This document shows, one piece after another, positions 61,879 through 64,000 of a stretch of 64,000 bases of DNA. A program made the translations under genes and the position numbers. The notes beneath the pieces were generated by a model. That model saw nothing but the letters and a program-made list of their open reading frames with translations. It had not been told where the DNA came from and did no database searches. The stretch lies in contig NZ_FWFP01000001.1 of assembly GCF_900172215.1 (NCBI RefSeq), positions 372,001 to 436,000 of the forward strand. Direction: 5' to 3'. This DNA comes from Ruegeria meonggei. GTDB taxonomy: Bacteria > Pseudomonadota > Alphaproteobacteria > Rhodobacterales > Rhodobacteraceae. Every line of letters starts with the position of its first letter. Within the stretch, counting starts at the first letter, position 1.

Positions 61879-63243
61879 CTACGGGGCCGGTGTCGCGATT
61901 ATACGCACCGAGCGCAGCCAGAACCGCGCCATCAAAAGAACAGCCGCACAGGCAAGGCCAAGTACAAGGCCCAACCAAATCCCGATCCCGTCCATACCCT
62001 GGACAAACCCAAAGTAATACGAGGCGGGAATCCCGATCGCCCAATAGCTTAGCGCGGCCATTGCCATTGGCACTTTCGCGTCTTGCAGACCACGCAACAG
62101 CCCCAGCGCAATCACCTGCGCGCCATCCACCAACTGGAACAGCGCGGCCATGGCCAGCAACCCGGTACCGATGGCCAGAATTTGTGGACGCTGCGGGTCA
62201 TCAGGTTCCACGAATATCGAGATCAGCGGCTCGGCGCAGGTCAGGAACAAGATGATCGTAAGCACGGACACGATCAGAGACATCCCTGTCACCGCAATGG
62301 CGCCTTTCTCAAGATGTGCCCGATCTTTGCGGCCCAAGGCGTTCCCCGCCCGAATCGTGGCCGCGTTCGACAGACCCAGGTGAACCATGAAGGTCGCCGA
62401 AGCCAGGTTCAGCGCAATACCGTGTGCGGCCAGCGGAACCTTCCCGATCCAGCCCATCATAAAGGCCGACATGGCGAACAGCGATACTTCGGCCAGCAAG
62501 GTCAACCCTATGGGAACACCCAATCGCACGACGCTGAACAGCATCTCCCAATCCGGGCGCCAGAACCTTTGGAACAGGTTGTGTTCGGGCAGGACACGCA
62601 CCGCATAAATGATCACCGCAATCAACGAGACAGTCTGCGTCACGACCGAAGCTATGGCTGCCCCCATCACACCCATCTCTGGTGCACCCCAATTGCCAAA
62701 GATCAGCGCATAGTTGGTCAGCCCGTTGACTACGGCTGCCGCGACGGTGATCCACAGGACAATCTGCGTCCGCTCCAGCGCCGCAAGGTAAGATTTCAGC
62801 ACCATGACAATCAGCGCCGGAAACAGCCCCCACCCTGCAACGCGCAGGTATTCCGAAGCAGTCTCAGCAATCTGCGGATCTTGATCAGTCGCAATCAAAA
62901 TCGGGTATGACCACCACAGCAATGGAATAATCAGCGTTGCATAAAGCAGCGACAGCCACAGACCCATGCGGGTTGAGCGTCGGATGCTGGTTTCATCGTT
63001 TTCGGCTGCGGCGGTTGCCACCATCGGCATAACCGCCAGACCAAAACCACCCCCAAACAGGAACAGCACAAAATAATAGCTGCTGGCCAGAGTCACGGCG
63101 GCCAATGCCTCGACCCCGTACCAGCCTAGCATAATCGTGTCGGTCAGACCGATTGCAAATTGCGCCAGATGCCCGCCGATCAACGGCAAGCCCAGTACGG
63201 CAATCGCCCGATAGTGGGCGCGATATGTCATCACCTTGTTCAT
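61879..63243 (-). CDS. MATE-family multidrug/toxin exporter
   Basis: This is a 454-residue cation-coupled exporter with twelve predicted helices in two bundles. NorM-like text includes LAQFAIGLTDTIMLGWYG (TM1) and the second-half equivalent SLFAMSAFMMGWIG, plus AALFQLVDGAQVIALGLLRGLQD. The start is ATG 63243 (AGG at 8 bases); a later ATG at 63231 is possible. Substrate unknown. It is convergent with the preceding small gene and downstream of ppk2. Confidence 0.92.
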   Translation of the reverse strand: MNKVMTYRAHYRAIAVLGLPLIGGHLAQFAIGLTDTIMLGWYGVEALAAVTLASSYYFVLFLFGGGFGLAVMPMVATAAAENDETSIRRSTRMGLWLSLLYATLIIPLLWWSYPILIATDQDPQIAETASEYLRVAGWGLFPALIVMVLKSYLAALERTQIVLWITVAAAVVNGLTNYALIFGNWGAPEMGVMGAAIASVVTQTVSLIAVIIYAVRVLPEHNLFQRFWRPDWEMLFSVVRLGVPIGLTLLAEVSLFAMSAFMMGWIGKVPLAAHGIALNLASATFMVHLGLSNAATIRAGNALGRKDRAHLEKGAIAVTGMSLIVSVLTIILFLTCAEPLISIFVEPDDPQRPQILAIGTGLLAMAALFQLVDGAQVIALGLLRGLQDAKVPMAMAALSYWAIGIPASYYFGFVQGMDGIGIWLGLVLGLACAAVLLMARFWLRSVRIIATPAP

Positions 63244-63356
63244 CACATCAGCCTTATGCCCGGCCAAAGACCGGGACAAGAGCAGATCTTTGAAATTTCA
63301 ATGTGAGACTGCCGGATCGAGGTTACAGTAAAGCCGCGATGCAGCGGATATCTCGA

Positions 63357-64000
63357 TCAACGCGCCTCAGGACTGAGTGTGGTCCCCAGAATATGTTCAG
63401 ATCGATGGATCACATGATGGGCCTGCCCGACGATCAAAGGATCGGGGTCCGAGACAATGGAATGATCCTTGTCCGGGTAATCCAGCGTCGACAGGAAGTG
63501 ACGCATGGTGTTCAGGCGCGCGCGCTTTTTGTCGTTGGATTTGATGATGGTCCAGGGCGCATCGGCAGTGTCCGTGTAAAAGAACATCGCCTCTTTCGCC
63601 TCGGTATAATCCTCCCACTTGTTCAGACTGGCCTTGTCGATGGGCGACAGTTTCCACTGCTTCAGCGGATCGGTTTCCCGGCTTTTGAACCGGCGCTGCT
63701 GTTCGGTTTGCGTGACCGAGAACCAATATTTGTAAAGCTGAATGCCCGATCGCACCAACATACGTTCCAGTTCAGGTGTCTGGCGCATGAACTCCAGATA
63801 CTCATTCGGAGAGCAAAAACCCATCACCCGTTCAACGCCCGCACGATTGTACCAGGACCGGTCGTAGAACACCATTTCCCCAACCGTCGGAAGTTCCTGA
63901 ACATAGCGCTGGTAATACCATTGTCCTTTCTCCTCCCAGGTGGGTTTGTTCAGCGCCACAACCCGCGCCTGACGGGGGTTCAGGTGCTCCATGAACCGTT
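63357..64000 (-). CDS. ppk2: Polyphosphate kinase 2, 5' end outside window
   Basis: This truncated gene has about 214 visible residues. PPK2 uses polyphosphate to phosphorylate nucleoside diphosphates or monophosphates. The visible part starts inside the conserved FMEHLNPRQARVVAL, then the Walker B FYDRSWYNRAGVERVMGF and the lid EQQRRFKSRETDPLKQWKLS, then WTIIKSNDKKRARLNTMRH. The Walker A lies upstream, beyond the right edge. The lid and following text fit the class I PPK2 group, which prefers nucleoside diphosphates. It is followed by a 113-bp gap and the MATE gene. Confidence 0.93.
   Translation of the reverse strand, partial: RFMEHLNPRQARVVALNKPTWEEKGQWYYQRYVQELPTVGEMVFYDRSWYNRAGVERVMGFCSPNEYLEFMRQTPELERMLVRSGIQLYKYWFSVTQTEQQRRFKSRETDPLKQWKLSPIDKASLNKWEDYTEAKEAMFFYTDTADAPWTIIKSNDKKRARLNTMRHFLSTLDYPDKDHSIVSDPDPLIVGQAHHVIHRSEHILGTTLSPEAR

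Overview
The window looks like chromosomal DNA of a marine alphaproteobacterium of the Rhodobacterales (Roseobacter group, Ruegeria/Phaeobacter-like). The signs are high GC, very dense packing with many ATGA/TGATG start-stop overlaps, a four-subunit sarcosine oxidase operon, a phaZ-phaC-phaP-phaR block with TGC-rich PhaR-type boxes, ccmI-ruvX-DUF1289 linkage, and several families typical of rhodobacteria (DUF1194 pair, DUF2147, two-domain SpoIIAA-like protein). I see no rRNA, tRNA, insertion sequence, prophage or CRISPR array. The genus is an inference.

Layout. 1-4.6 kb: a truncated membrane fatty acid desaturase and the envelope/ribosome operon yfgM-bamB-der. 4.7-9.9 kb: an RND efflux pair with a recognisable promoter and terminator. 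9.9-14.7 kb: a DUF2147 protein, an Atm1-type ABC exporter, a LysM protein, a LOG-family protein and a host-attachment-type protein. 15-18.6 kb: a lower-GC accessory patch with small membrane proteins and a tandem pair of related secreted proteins, interrupted by sodB and an FkbM methyltransferase. 18.8-24.1 kb: soxBDAG sarcosine oxidase, preceded by a 14-bp direct repeat with 20-bp period. 24.3-26.4 kb: ccmI-ruvX-DUF1289, then a strongly structured non-coding segment and a textbook terminator. 26.5-29.9 kb: a two-domain SpoIIAA-like protein, a 2-OG dioxygenase-like protein, a TauE/SafE permease and dusA. 30.1-33.5 kb: a TetR regulator divergent from an iorAB-type molybdenum hydroxylase, with two matching palindromic operators between them. 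33.6-38.4 kb: a gamma-glutamyl amine catabolism cluster (two PuuA-like ligases, a glutamine amidotransferase, a PuuB-like oxidase) with the same AT-rich palindrome before both transcription units. 38.4-40.8 kb: a secreted FGE-fold protein and a DegT-type aminotransferase. 40.8-45.3 kb: the polyhydroxyalkanoate locus. 45.3-49.5 kb: a GFA-like zinc protein, three alpha/beta hydrolases, a VOC protein and an M15-like protein, the last four translationally overlapped. 49.7-51.7 kb: thrS. 51.9-54.4 kb: a four-gene bufferin-type RiPP operon (DUF2282 precursor, DUF692 iron enzyme, DUF2063 partner, DoxX). 54.4-64 kb: an ArsC-like protein, a cold shock protein, thyX, gloA with two DUF1194 proteins, a MarR regulator, sdhE with an XRE regulator, an aspartate aminotransferase, a MATE pump and a truncated ppk2.

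The most interesting system is the bufferin-type operon at 51891-54404. A secreted precursor with four cysteines in the DUF2282 pattern is followed by a probable attenuator hairpin and then by DUF692, DUF2063 and DoxX genes joined by ATGA overlaps. Family knowledge points to post-translational cysteine modification and periplasmic copper handling. The next most useful observations are regulatory: paired operators at the TetR/molybdenum hydroxylase locus, the shared palindrome of the gamma-glutamyl amine cluster, the sox direct repeat, and a candidate structured RNA at 26241-26338.
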